From: Myxococcaceae bacterium
GTDB lineage: Bacteria > Myxococcota_A > Polyangia > Polyangiales > Ga0077539
Length of the DNA stretch: 64,000 nt
Reading direction: 5' to 3'
Assembly: GCA_004297725.1 (NCBI GenBank)
Contig: SCUS01000151.1
Location: 1-64,000 of the forward strand
Under the pieces are notes generated by a model. That model was not told where the DNA came from, made no database searches, and saw only the letters and a program-made list of their open reading frames with translations. Of this stretch, positions 1-8,738 are shown piece after piece. The first letter of the stretch is position 1, and each line of letters begins with the position of its first letter. Made by a program: the position numbers and the translations under genes.

Positions 1-5
1 CTTCA

Positions 6-39
6 GCGGTTGCAGGCCCGAAGGGCCGTCCGCAACCGC
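6..39. other. Nested GC-rich stem-loop near window start
   Basis: An outer 8-bp stem (6-13 GCGGTTGC with 32-39 GCAACCGC) encloses an inner 5-bp stem (15-19 GGCCC with 23-27 GGGCC) with a GAA loop. It lies about 210 bases beyond the stop codon of nuoN. It could belong to a structured RNA or act as a terminator for a gene outside the window; there is no clear U-tract. The rest of 1-249 holds no gene I can support. Confidence 0.35.
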
Positions 40-249
40 GGAGTCGGCGGTGTCTCGATGGCGTCCACACCAGAAACGCGCTTGCGCGCAACGCCGTGAA
101 CATTCCGGGAAGGATCAGGGCTTCCAACCCGCGGGCACAGCGCATCGGCCTGAAATCCAGGCGAAGAATGAGATGTGTCCCGAGCTGAACTGGGAGGGGC
201 ATCGCGGCAGCGGGCGTGACGTCGTCCCCCACCCGACCGGCCACCGCGG

Positions 250-1728
250 CTAGCGCGGCGTCGGTGCGGGGCTCGCCGACAGGCTCACGAAGTCCGCGCC
301 CGCGCGCGTCGCGGCGTCGACCAGCGGGCCCGGCCACAGCCCGAGCGCCACCACCGCCAGCACGCACAGCCCGATCGCGAGCTTCAACGCGAGACCCGGA
401 GCCGGGGTGTGCAGCTCGCCGGGCTCGGTCATGTACGCCGCGCGCAGCACGCGCAGGTAGTAGAAGAGGCCCATCACCGCGAGCACGATGGCGGCCGCGA
501 CCAGGCCCACGAGGCCCGCGCGCCACGCCGCGAGGAAGACGTAGAACTTCGCCCAGAAGCCCACCATGAAGGGGATTCCAGCGAGCGAGAGCAGGAAGCA
601 CGCGAGCGCCACCGCGAGCCCGGGCGCGCGCTTCCACAGCCCCGAGAGGGCCCGCTCGTCGAAGCCTCCGCCCGCCTCCGAGGCCGCGTGCACCACCAGC
701 AGCGCGCCCAGGTTGGTGAAGACGTACGCGGTCAGGAAGAAGAGCGTCATCGAGGCGCCGAAGGCGTCGCCCGCCGCCACCGCGACCAGCACGTAGCCCA
801 TCTGCGCGATGCCCGAGTAGCCGAAGAGGCGGCGCAGGTCCGTCTGCGGCAGCGCGAGCAGGTTGCCCACGCCCATGGAGAGGAGCGCCATCATCGCGAG
901 CGGCGGCACCCAGTGGCCGCGGTGCGCGCCCAGCCCGAAGAGGAAGATCGACGCCAGCACGGAGATGCCCGCGGCCTTCGGCGCGACGGAGAGGAAGGCC
1001 ACGAAGGGAAGCCGGGCGCCCTGGTACGTGTCGGGCACCCACATGTGGAAGGGCACCATGCCGATCTTGTAGCCGAGGCCGCCGAGCACGAATACGAGGC
1101 CCACGGCGGAGAGCGGCGTGATGGGCGCGGCGCCCAGCGTCGCGAGGCGCGTGGTGCCCGCCATGCCCGTGAGCAGCGCGAGCCCGAAGAGCGTGACGGC
1201 CGTGCTCGTGGCCCCCACCAGGTAGAGCTTGAGCGAGGCCTCGGAGGCCCGGGTGCGCAGCGCCTCGTCGTCGACGTCGGTCTTCGCGTACGCGGCCAGC
1301 ACGTAGAGCGGAAGGCCCATCAGTTCGAAGCTCACCACGAGCAGCACCAGGTCCGTGGCGCCCGCCAGCAGCACCATGCCGGCGAGGCACAAGAGGAGCA
1401 ACAGCCAGTACTCGCCCTGGCGGCGGGCGGTGCGCTTCGCGACGTCGTCGAGGCCGCCGAGCGCGCCGAGCAGGCCCGCGGCGAGGAAGAGGCGCTGGAA
1501 GAAGAGGCTCCACGCGTTGCCCTGAAAGGCGCCCGACGCGGCGGAGCCTGTGCCGTCGACGAAGAAGGTCGCGGCGAGCAGACCCGCGAGGCCAGCGGCG
1601 GCGAGGAGGCCGGTGCCGCGGCCGGAGGGCTTCGCGCCGTGAGGAGGAGCGAGGAGGTCCATCAGGAGGACCAGCACCGCGAGGCCCGCGAGCGCGAGCG
1701 GCAGCCAGAGCGGACGAAGGTCGTTCAT
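250..1728 (-). CDS. nuoN: NADH-quinone oxidoreductase subunit N (antiporter-like membrane subunit)
   Basis: This is the last gene of the nuo operon, 492 aa, the usual length for NuoN. It is a proton-pumping, Mrp-antiporter-like subunit of respiratory complex I in the cytoplasmic membrane. The protein is almost entirely hydrophobic helices and carries the family signature region around LGGLGYKIGMVPFHMWVPD, followed by a helix with YSGIAQMGY. The start is the ATG at 1728 (MNDLRPLW), which overlaps the stop of nuoM by four bases (ATGA). The open frame continues upstream of this ATG but only as a shadow of nuoM. No gene follows within the window on this strand. Confidence 0.95.
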   Translation of the reverse strand: MNDLRPLWLPLALAGLAVLVLLMDLLAPPHGAKPSGRGTGLLAAAGLAGLLAATFFVDGTGSAASGAFQGNAWSLFFQRLFLAAGLLGALGGLDDVAKRTARRQGEYWLLLLLCLAGMVLLAGATDLVLLVVSFELMGLPLYVLAAYAKTDVDDEALRTRASEASLKLYLVGATSTAVTLFGLALLTGMAGTTRLATLGAAPITPLSAVGLVFVLGGLGYKIGMVPFHMWVPDTYQGARLPFVAFLSVAPKAAGISVLASIFLFGLGAHRGHWVPPLAMMALLSMGVGNLLALPQTDLRRLFGYSGIAQMGYVLVAVAAGDAFGASMTLFFLTAYVFTNLGALLVVHAASEAGGGFDERALSGLWKRAPGLAVALACFLLSLAGIPFMVGFWAKFYVFLAAWRAGLVGLVAAAIVLAVMGLFYYLRVLRAAYMTEPGELHTPAPGLALKLAIGLCVLAVVALGLWPGPLVDAATRAGADFVSLSASPAPTPR

Positions 1729-3263
1729 CGGACGACTCCCGGCACGAGCCTGGCGAGGTGGGTCAGGGTGCCGACATCGATGGGATCGAGCAGGAGGCGC
1801 GGCCAGACGCCGAGCGCCACGAGGGAGGTGCCCAGGATGATCAGCGCGCCCCACTCGGTGCGACGCGCGTCGGAGAGCTCGTGGAAGTCGTCCGAGGGAC
1901 CCGGGCCCCAGAAGATCGCGCGGGTGGCGCGCAGCACGTAGATGGCCGTGATGAAGGCGCCGAGGACGCCCGCGATGGTCCAGATCAGGTGGCCCGAGCG
2001 CCACGCGGCGAGGAACACCACGAACTCCGACACGAAGCCCGCGGTGCCCGGAAGACCCAGCGACGACAGGCACGCGAGCGTGAAGAACACCGCCACGCCA
2101 GGCATCACGGTGGCGAAGCCGCCCATCTTCGCGATGGCCCGGGTGTGCGCCCGCTCGTACACGATGCCCACGAGGGCGAAGAAGAGGCCCGTCATGATCC
2201 CGTGCGCGACCATCTGGAAGACGGCGCCGTCCCAGCCCGCGGGGGTCAGCGTCGCGGCGCCGAGCATCACCACGCCCATGTGGCTCACGGAGCTATACGC
2301 CACGATGTACTTGAGGTCCGTCTGGCTCATCGCGCAGAGCGCGCCGTAGAGGATGTTGACCGCGGCCACGGCACCCACCACCGGCACCCAGAAGTGGGTC
2401 CCCTCGGGGAGCAGCACCATGCCCACGCGCATCACGCCGAAGGCGCCGAGCTTCATCAGCACCCCGGCGTGGAGCATCGACACCGCCGTGGGCGCCGACG
2501 CGTGCCCGTCGGGCGACCAGGTGTGAAACGGGAAGACGCCCGCCAGCGTGCCGAAGCCCAGCCAGATCAACGGGAACACGATGATCTGCGTGTCGCGGTC
2601 GTAGCTCGTGGCCGCCAGGTGCGCGAGGTCGAAGCTCGTCGCGCCGGCCTGCAGGTAGAGCACGAAGATCGCCGCCATGATGGCCGCCGAGCCCACGAGC
2701 AGCATCAGCGTGAGCTTCATCGCGGCGTACTGCTTGTCGCCCACCGCGAAGGCCTTCCACGCGGCCTGGAAGGGCCCCTTCGCGGGCACCGCGTGGCTCG
2801 CGCCCCAGATGCCGATGAGGAGGTACATCGGCAGCACCGCGACCTCGTAGAAGAGGAAGAAGATCAGAAGGTCCTGCGAGACGAAGACGCCGAGGACGCC
2901 GGAGACGAGCACCAGCAGGAGGACGAAGTACTCCTTGTCGCGCTTGCTCACGGTCCAGCTCGCGAGCACGCCGGCGAAGATGATCACGCCGGTGAGGAGC
3001 AGCAGCGGCCCGCCCCACCCGTCCTGCGCGAGGCGCAGGTGCACGCCCATCGAGGGCACGATGGGGTAGTCCTCGACGCGCTGCAGCCCGGCCCGCGCGC
3101 TGTCGTAGGTGGCCAGGGCGTAGATGCTCCCCAGCAGCGAGACGCTCGCGCCCAGCAGCGACACCCAGCGGATGGCCTGCCGCGCGCCGTCGGGGAGGAA
3201 CATCACGACCAGCGCGGCGAGCGCCGGGGCCGCCACGATGAGGGAGAGGAGATGATCGTTCAT
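1725..3263 (-). CDS. nuoM: NADH-quinone oxidoreductase subunit M
   Basis: A 512-aa polytopic antiporter-like subunit of complex I. Visible family features are the FPFHTWSPDGHASAPTAVSM segment, with the conserved trans-membrane Lys, Glu and His region of proton pumping subunits, and the YSSVSHMG helix. The ATG at 3263 (MNDHLLSL) is chosen over a GTG five codons upstream because it overlaps the nuoL stop by four bases, the same arrangement as at most other junctions of this operon. The next gene, nuoN, starts inside its stop codon, so translation of nuoL, nuoM and nuoN is probably coupled. Confidence 0.96.
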   Translation of the reverse strand: MNDHLLSLIVAAPALAALVVMFLPDGARQAIRWVSLLGASVSLLGSIYALATYDSARAGLQRVEDYPIVPSMGVHLRLAQDGWGGPLLLLTGVIIFAGVLASWTVSKRDKEYFVLLLVLVSGVLGVFVSQDLLIFFLFYEVAVLPMYLLIGIWGASHAVPAKGPFQAAWKAFAVGDKQYAAMKLTLMLLVGSAAIMAAIFVLYLQAGATSFDLAHLAATSYDRDTQIIVFPLIWLGFGTLAGVFPFHTWSPDGHASAPTAVSMLHAGVLMKLGAFGVMRVGMVLLPEGTHFWVPVVGAVAAVNILYGALCAMSQTDLKYIVAYSSVSHMGVVMLGAATLTPAGWDGAVFQMVAHGIMTGLFFALVGIVYERAHTRAIAKMGGFATVMPGVAVFFTLACLSSLGLPGTAGFVSEFVVFLAAWRSGHLIWTIAGVLGAFITAIYVLRATRAIFWGPGPSDDFHELSDARRTEWGALIILGTSLVALGVWPRLLLDPIDVGTLTHLARLVPGVVR

Positions 3264-5071
3264 TGCGCCACCGCCCACGCCGCGAGCCCGACGACCCCGA
3301 GCACGACCGCCAGGACGTAGTCCGGCGCCAGGCCGGTCTGGAGGGGCCGCGCGCGTCGGCCGCCCTCCAGGGTTTCATAGCCGATCATGTTGATGAGCCC
3401 GTCGACGAGGTACCGATCGGTCCACGCGAGGCCGCTGCTCACGACGAGCGCGACCCGGTGGAAGCCGAACTCGTAGAAGCGGTTGACCGCGCGCGAGCGG
3501 GCCACCTTCGAGAGGCCCTCCAGCACCGCCGGGGCCGCGCGACGATCGGCGCCGTAGACCCGGTACGCGAGCGCGAAGCCGCCCAGCGCGAGCGCCGCCG
3601 CGAGCACCGGACCCACCCCGAGGTGGAGCGCGTAGGGCTCGCCGTGCAGGCGCGCGAAGGGCGCGGTGAAGGCGCCGCCCAGCAGCGACAGCGCGGCGAG
3701 CACCACCAGCGGCCCGCGCATCGACCAGCCGGCCTCGTGCGCGTGGGCGGCCTTCTCCCCGGAGGGCGCGCCGAAGAACGCCACCACCACCACGCGGCCC
3801 ATGTAGAACGCCGTGAGGAAGGCCGTGCCGAGGAGCGCGATCCAGGGCACGTGGCCGAGCCGGTGCTCCACCGCCTCGAGCACCAGGTCCTTGCTGAAGA
3901 AGCCCGAGAACCCGGGGATTCCAGCGAGGGCGAGGGCGCCGATGACGAAGGCCGCGCCGGTCCAGGGCATGCGCTTCGCGAGGCCGCCCATGTCGTCGAT
4001 CTCGTTACTGTGCACCGCGTGGATGGCGCTGCCCGCCGCGAGGAAGAGCAGCGCCTTGAAGAACGCGTGCGTCGTGAGGTGGAAGAACCCGCCCATCATC
4101 GACCCCGCGCCGAGGGCGGCGACCATGTACCCGAGCTGCGAGCAGGTGGAGTACGCGAGCACCTTCTTGATGTCCGACTGCACCAGCGCGAGGCACGCCG
4201 CGAAGAGGGCGGTGCCGGCGCCGACGATCAGCATCACGTTGCGGGTCGTCTCCGACTGCTCGAAGAGCGGGTTCGCCCGCACGATGAGGAACACCCCCGC
4301 GGCGACCATGGTGGCCGCGTGCAGCAGCGCCGAGACGGGCGTGGGGCCCTCCATCGCGTCGGGCAGCCAGACGTGCAGCGGAAACTGCGCGGACTTGCCC
4401 ACCACCGCGAGGAAGAAGAGCAGGGTGACGGCGGTGGCCACCGCGGGCGCGAGGTGCGCGTCCCAGCGGAAGCTCCCGGTGGCCGCGAAGAGCACGAAGA
4501 GCCCGAAGAGCAGGCCCATGTCGGCGAACTTCGTGACCCAGAAGGCCTTCACCGCGGCGCGCGCCGCGCTCGGCTTGCGGAAATAGAACCCGATGAGGAG
4601 GTAGCTGGTGACGCCGACCAGCTCCCAGCCGCCGAAGAGCTGCAGGAGGTTGGGCGCGAGCACCAGCACGTTCATGCTGAAGAGGAAGAGCGCGTGGTAG
4701 GTGAAGTAGCGCCCGAAGGAGGGCGGCTGCTCGTCGTGCATGTAGCCCAGGGAGAAGACCTGGACGCAGAGCGCGACGAGGGTGACCACCACCAGCATCG
4801 AGGCCGACACCCCGTCGGCGCACACGCCGATCTCGGCGATGACCGAGTCGCCGGAGCGCAGCCACGGCACCGTCGCGAGCGCGGCCGGGCCCCCGTGGAG
4901 GCGGTCGGCGAGCAGCAGCAGCGCCGCGCCGAAGGAGGCGACCGAGCCGAGGATGGTCAGCGCCGCCGCGGGGGTGCCGCGCCGCCGCAGCGCCGGGGCG
5001 ACGGCGAGGAGGAGCGCGGCCGCGGCGGGCGCGAAGAGTCCGACGAGGGCGAGAACGATCGGGCGGGTCAT
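3260..5071 (-). CDS. nuoL: NADH-quinone oxidoreductase subunit L
   Basis: A 603-aa membrane subunit, the most distal proton pump of complex I. It carries the NuoL signatures LLIGFYFRKPSAARAAVKAF and LHVWLPDAMEGPTPVSALLH, and a YSTCSQLGYM helix. Hydrophobic helices run through the whole protein, and the C-terminal helix region is present, so it is full length. Start ATG at 5071 overlaps the nuoK stop by four bases. The order K-L-M-N is the conserved order of bacterial complex I operons. Confidence 0.96.
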   Translation of the reverse strand: MTRPIVLALVGLFAPAAAALLLAVAPALRRRGTPAAALTILGSVASFGAALLLLADRLHGGPAALATVPWLRSGDSVIAEIGVCADGVSASMLVVVTLVALCVQVFSLGYMHDEQPPSFGRYFTYHALFLFSMNVLVLAPNLLQLFGGWELVGVTSYLLIGFYFRKPSAARAAVKAFWVTKFADMGLLFGLFVLFAATGSFRWDAHLAPAVATAVTLLFFLAVVGKSAQFPLHVWLPDAMEGPTPVSALLHAATMVAAGVFLIVRANPLFEQSETTRNVMLIVGAGTALFAACLALVQSDIKKVLAYSTCSQLGYMVAALGAGSMMGGFFHLTTHAFFKALLFLAAGSAIHAVHSNEIDDMGGLAKRMPWTGAAFVIGALALAGIPGFSGFFSKDLVLEAVEHRLGHVPWIALLGTAFLTAFYMGRVVVVAFFGAPSGEKAAHAHEAGWSMRGPLVVLAALSLLGGAFTAPFARLHGEPYALHLGVGPVLAAALALGGFALAYRVYGADRRAAPAVLEGLSKVARSRAVNRFYEFGFHRVALVVSSGLAWTDRYLVDGLINMIGYETLEGGRRARPLQTGLAPDYVLAVVLGVVGLAAWAVAQ

Positions 5072-5364
5072 AGTTTCATCTCGCTGGCGAGGTCGATCCG
5101 CGTGTCCCGATGGCTGCGGTAGAGCAGGATCACGAGGGCGAGACCGACGGCGACCTCGGCCACGGTGAGCGCGAGCGCGAAGAGGGCGAAGAGCTGCCCG
5201 GAGCCGCCGCGGAAGCGGCTGAAGGCGACGAAGCAGATGTTGGCGGCGTTGGCCATGAGCTCGACGGAGAGCAGCACCGCGATGGCGTGCCGGCGGGTGA
5301 GCAGGCCGTAGACGCCGATGGAGAAGAGGGCCGTCGCGAGGAGCAGGCAGTGCGAGAGGGTCAT
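5068..5364 (-). CDS. nuoK: NADH-quinone oxidoreductase subunit K
   Basis: A 98-aa protein with three predicted membrane helices, matching the usual length of NuoK (about 100 aa). It carries the conserved membrane Glu in the second helix (LLSVELMANAANI), which is part of the proton path of complex I. The start is ATG at 5364 (MTLSHCLL), overlapping the nuoJ stop by four bases. The same frame stays open far upstream, but that part is a shadow of nuoJ. Its end overlaps the nuoL start. Confidence 0.95.
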   Translation of the reverse strand: MTLSHCLLLATALFSIGVYGLLTRRHAIAVLLSVELMANAANICFVAFSRFRGGSGQLFALFALALTVAEVAVGLALVILLYRSHRDTRIDLASEMKL

Positions 5365-5897
5365 CGCGAGGCCTCCGTGGGCTCGTCGAGCGGGCCGGGG
5401 TCGCGGCGGCGGGCGATCACGACCGCGCCGATGATGGCCGCGAGCAGCAGCAGCGAGAGCGCCTCGAAGGCGAGCAGGTGCTCGACCAGGATGGAGCGCC
5501 CGAGGTCGGCCAGCGTGAGCGGGGCGAGGGCCCGCGCCGGGGCCTCGTCGAGCCCCTCGGTGTTCACGATGGCCGCGGCGACGAGGCCGAAGAGCGCAGC
5601 CGCGACGACGGCCCCGCGGACCGGGCGCACCGTGTCCGTCGCGGTGGGGGCGATGCCCTCGTGGCGCCGGGTGATCATCACGCCGAAGACCATCAGGGTC
5701 ATGACGCCGCCGACGTAGAGCAGGAGCTGCACGCCCGCGAGAAACGACGCGCCGAGCATGGCGTAGAGCGCCGCGGTCGCGACGAGGGTGATGCCGAGCC
5801 AGAGCACGGCGCGGATGAGGTCGACGGCGCGCACGACGAAGACCGCCGAGAGCAGGGCGCACGCGGCGACGACGCCGAAGCCGAGGGTGGCGCTCAC
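5361..5897 (-). CDS. nuoJ: NADH-quinone oxidoreductase subunit J
   Basis: A 178-aa membrane subunit of complex I with five hydrophobic segments. The YVGGVMTLMVFGVMI segment is the conserved NuoJ helix 3 with its pi-bulge region. I chose the GTG start at 5897 (VSATLGFG) because it forms a four-base GTGA overlap with the nuoI stop and removes an upstream extension of low-complexity Arg/Ala/Gly that is only the shadow of the nuoI tail. The C-terminal end (RRRDPGPLDEP) is short and hydrophilic. Confidence 0.93.
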   Translation of the reverse strand: MSATLGFGVVAACALLSAVFVVRAVDLIRAVLWLGITLVATAALYAMLGASFLAGVQLLLYVGGVMTLMVFGVMITRRHEGIAPTATDTVRPVRGAVVAAALFGLVAAAIVNTEGLDEAPARALAPLTLADLGRSILVEHLLAFEALSLLLLAAIIGAVVIARRRDPGPLDEPTEASR

Positions 5898-6550
5898 GTC
5901 GGCTCCACCGCGGCGGGCGCGGGCTCCTGGGCGGGCTCGGTCTTCGCGGGCTCGGCCTTCGCGGGCTCCGCGGCGGCGACGGGCTCGGTCTTCGCGGGCT
6001 CCGCGGCGGCGACGGGCTCGGTCTTCGCGGGCGCTGCCTTCACGGCGGGCGCCTTCTTCTCCACCTTGGCGGGCTCCTGGCTCTCCTGGAGCATCGTGCC
6101 GTAACCCCACGAGCGAGTGCGGTCGGTGGCGTTCTTTCGCAGGCGGGCGAAGCCGAGCACGAGGTCTTCGCGCTCGAACATCGGCTGCTCGGCCTCGCGC
6201 ACCATCACGATGGCGTCGTTGTTACAGACCTGCACGCAGAGCTCGCACTGGATGCACGCGCTCAGGTCGATGACGAAGTCGTCGGTGTACGCGCGCTTCT
6301 TCCCGGTGACGGGCGACTCGCGCTTCACGCCGGGCTTCACCTTGATGACCTGCGAGGGGCAGATGCGCTCGCAGGTGAGGCACCCGATGCAGGCCATCTC
6401 GCCGTTCTCGTCGTCGGGCAGCGCGAAGCTGACGCGGTAGCGCTCGCCGCGCGGGCGCACCACCGCGGGAAACTGCACCGTGCTGGTCGGGCGGAAGGCG
6501 GTGCGCAGCGTGGTCCAGAGGGCCCGCAGCGTGTCGTTGATGTGGCCCAT
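5894..6550 (-). CDS. nuoI: NADH-quinone oxidoreductase subunit I, with low-complexity tail
   Basis: This is the 2[4Fe-4S] subunit that carries electrons to cluster N2 at the quinone end of complex I. Two complete cluster motifs are visible: Cys54, 57, 60 and 64, and Cys99, 102, 105 and 109. The start ATG at 6550 shares its A with the stop of nuoH (TGATG). Residues from about 155 to 218 form a tail of Ala, Pro, Lys and Glu with the 11-residue unit KTEPVAAAEPA, which typical NuoI proteins (about 160-180 aa) lack. The tail is encoded by direct DNA repeats. Its role is unknown; it may be a flexible linker or an Ala/Pro-rich spacer facing the cytoplasm. Confidence 0.95.
   Translation of the reverse strand: MGHINDTLRALWTTLRTAFRPTSTVQFPAVVRPRGERYRVSFALPDDENGEMACIGCLTCERICPSQVIKVKPGVKRESPVTGKKRAYTDDFVIDLSACIQCELCVQVCNNDAIVMVREAEQPMFEREDLVLGFARLRKNATDRTRSWGYGTMLQESQEPAKVEKKAPAVKAAPAKTEPVAAAEPAKTEPVAAAEPAKAEPAKTEPAQEPAPAAVEPT
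5958..6023. repeat. 33-bp tandem direct repeat inside nuoI
   Basis: Two perfect adjacent copies of a 33-bp unit (5958-5990 and 5991-6023), in frame, encode KTEPVAAAEPA twice. Further partial copies flank them. This is the repetitive tail of NuoI; slippage could vary its length between strains. Confidence 0.9.
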
Positions 6551-7530
6551 CAGAGGGCTCCTTGGGGCGCGAACTGCACCCAGGCGGCGGCGAACAGGAC
6601 GAGCGCGACGCCGATGGGCGTCAGCCACTTCCAGCAGAGTTCCATGAGCTGGTCGGAGCGCAGCCGGAGCAGGGTCCAGCGCACCCAGTAGACGACGACG
6701 AAGAGGGCCAGGGTCTTGGCCACCATCCAGTGGAGCCCCGGCGCGAAGGGGCCGTCCCAGCCGCCGAAGAAGAGCGCCGCCCCGATGGCCGATCCGACCA
6801 GCGTGTGCACGTACTCCGCGAGGTAGAAGAGCGTGAACTTGGCGCCCGTGTACTCCGTGGTGACGCCCGCGACGAGCTCGCTCTCGGCCTCGGGGATGTC
6901 GAAGGGGATGCGGTTGGCCTCCGCGAGCATCGCCATGAAATACAGGGCGAAGGCAGGCAATCCCGGGATCACCGGCCACAGGGCGAACCAGTGGTGCTCG
7001 GACTGCCACCGCACGATGCCCGCGAGGCTGAGCGAGCCGGAGAGGATCACCGGCACCAGCACCGCGAGCACCAGCGGAACGCCGTAGGAGATCGACTGCG
7101 CGACCGCGCGCATGCCGCCGAGGAGCGCGAACTTGTTGTTGCTCGCCCACCCGGCCATGAAGGTCGGGACCACCATGAGCCCGCCGATGGCGAGCATGTA
7201 GACGACGCCGATGTCGAGGTCGGCGGCGATCATGCGGGGCGACAGCGGGAGCACCGCGGCCACGCCGAGGGAGAAGATCGTCGCCAGGATCGGGGCGAGG
7301 TTGAAGAGCGCGCGGTCGGCGCCGGCGGGGATGATGTCCTCCTTCTGGAGGAGCTTCACGACGTCCGCCAGCGGCTGCAGGAGCCCCATCGGACCGACGA
7401 TGGTGGGGCCGAGGCGCGACTGCATGCGCCCCGCGAACTTGCGCTCGAACCAGATGCCCACCGCGACGGTGGAGAGCATCACCGCGATGAGCACCGCGCC
7501 GTAGAGGGCGCCATGGCCGAGGGCGCTCAT
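6550..7530 (-). CDS. nuoH: NADH-quinone oxidoreductase subunit H
   Basis: A 326-aa membrane subunit forming the quinone chamber of complex I. It shows the conserved family segments ERKFAGRMQSRLGP near the N-terminus, LLQPLADVVKLLQKED, and EANRIPFDIPEAESELVAG, in the normal order. Eight or so membrane helices are expected and visible. The start ATG at 7530 (MSALGHGA) overlaps the nuoD stop by four bases. In most operons nuoE, F and G lie between nuoD and nuoH; here the two genes touch directly. Confidence 0.96.
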   Translation of the reverse strand: MSALGHGALYGAVLIAVMLSTVAVGIWFERKFAGRMQSRLGPTIVGPMGLLQPLADVVKLLQKEDIIPAGADRALFNLAPILATIFSLGVAAVLPLSPRMIAADLDIGVVYMLAIGGLMVVPTFMAGWASNNKFALLGGMRAVAQSISYGVPLVLAVLVPVILSGSLSLAGIVRWQSEHHWFALWPVIPGLPAFALYFMAMLAEANRIPFDIPEAESELVAGVTTEYTGAKFTLFYLAEYVHTLVGSAIGAALFFGGWDGPFAPGLHWMVAKTLALFVVVYWVRWTLLRLRSDQLMELCWKWLTPIGVALVLFAAAWVQFAPQGAL

Positions 7531-8738
7531 CGGTCGGCCTCGCCCATGATGGGATCGAGCGACCCGAGGATGGCGACCGCGTCGCTCACCGTCGCGCCTG
7601 GCAGGATGTACGGCAGCGCGGAGAGCGCGTGCAGGCTCGGCGGACGGATCTTCAGCCGATACGGGCAGGTGGGGGTGTCGCCGCCGCCGACGACGAAGGT
7701 GCCCAGCTCGCCCCGAGGGGTCTCGATGCCCACGTAGACCTGGCCGCCGGTGGCCTTCGCCTGACCCGGCTGGCGGATGGGCTTGTGCCCGCAGATGGGG
7801 CCCTCGGGCATGCCGTCGATCGCGGCGCGCGCGAGCCGGATGCTCTCCCGCAGCTCGCCGAAGCGCACCTGGGTGCGGGCGAAGCAGTCGCCCCCCTGGG
7901 CGGTCACCACGTTCACCGCGAGCTCGTCGTAGGCGCCGTAGGGCGCGTCGCGGCGCAGGTCGTGGTCGACCCCGGAGGCGCGCAGGTTGGGGCCCGTCAC
8001 GCCGAGCTCGAGCGCCAGCTCGCCGTCGAGCACGCCCACCCCCCGGCTGCGCATCTTGAAGATGCCGTTGTCGAGGCTCAGCACCTCGTACTCGGCGAGC
8101 CGCGACTCGATGATCGCCAGCGCCGCGTGGACCTTCGGCGCGAAGCCCGCGGGCAGGTCGTGGCGGTTTCCGCCGATGAGGTGCGTGTTGTAGTGGAAGC
8201 GCGCGCCGGTGACCTCCTCGAAGAGGTCGAGGATGAGCTCGCGCTCGCGGAAGCAGTGCAGGAAGAGCGTCGAGCCGCCGCCGAGGGCGCCGCCGAGGTC
8301 GAGCGCGAAGGTGCCCAGCCAGAGCAGGTGCGAGGCGATGCGCTGCAGCTCCGCGAAGAGCGTGCGCATCCAGCGGGCGCGGCGCGGCACCTCCACCCCG
8401 AGCAGCTTCTCGAAGGCCATGGTGAGCGCCTGCTCGTTGGTCATCGGCGAGACGTAGTCGTTCTTGTCGACCACCGGCGTCTGCTGCACGTAGGTGAGCC
8501 GCTCGCACAGCTTCTCCACCGCGCGGTGCAGGTAGCCCACGTAGGGCGTGGCCTTCACGATGATCTCGCCGTCGAGGTGCAGGTCCATGCGAAACACGCC
8601 GTGCGTCGACGGGTGCTGCGGCCCGAAGTGCAGCAGCATCAGGTCGGCGTCGGCGTCGTACGCGCGCATCGACCGGTGCGGATCGACGCGCCCCCGCCTC
8701 GCGCTCTGCATCGTCAGGGTGGCTTCGGTCATCTCCAT
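7527..8738 (-). CDS. nuoD: NADH-quinone oxidoreductase subunit D (49 kDa subunit)
   Basis: About 403 aa, full length. It is the NiFe-hydrogenase-like subunit that, with NuoB, forms the quinone reduction site. Visible landmarks are FGPQHPSTHGVFR near residue 40 (with the site His), GYLHRAVEKL, and the C-terminal ILGSLDPIMGEADR with the conserved final GEVDR-like end. Two ATGs two codons apart are possible: 8738 (MEMTEATL) and 8732 (MTEATL). The second gives the ATGA overlap with the preceding stop seen at most other junctions. I report the longer form with that reservation. Confidence 0.95.
   Translation of the reverse strand: MEMTEATLTMQSARRGRVDPHRSMRAYDADADLMLLHFGPQHPSTHGVFRMDLHLDGEIIVKATPYVGYLHRAVEKLCERLTYVQQTPVVDKNDYVSPMTNEQALTMAFEKLLGVEVPRRARWMRTLFAELQRIASHLLWLGTFALDLGGALGGGSTLFLHCFRERELILDLFEEVTGARFHYNTHLIGGNRHDLPAGFAPKVHAALAIIESRLAEYEVLSLDNGIFKMRSRGVGVLDGELALELGVTGPNLRASGVDHDLRRDAPYGAYDELAVNVVTAQGGDCFARTQVRFGELRESIRLARAAIDGMPEGPICGHKPIRQPGQAKATGGQVYVGIETPRGELGTFVVGGGDTPTCPYRLKIRPPSLHALSALPYILPGATVSDAVAILGSLDPIMGEADR

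Noticed and set aside
50..253. Small plus-strand frame of 67 codons near the window start
   Set aside because: No ribosome site, no recognisable domain, and an Arg/His-rich composition; not supportable as a gene.
409..1941. Long plus-strand open frame over nuoN
   Set aside because: Antisense shadow of nuoN and nuoM with an Arg/Glu/His-rich product and no family signature; the minus-strand subunits explain the DNA.
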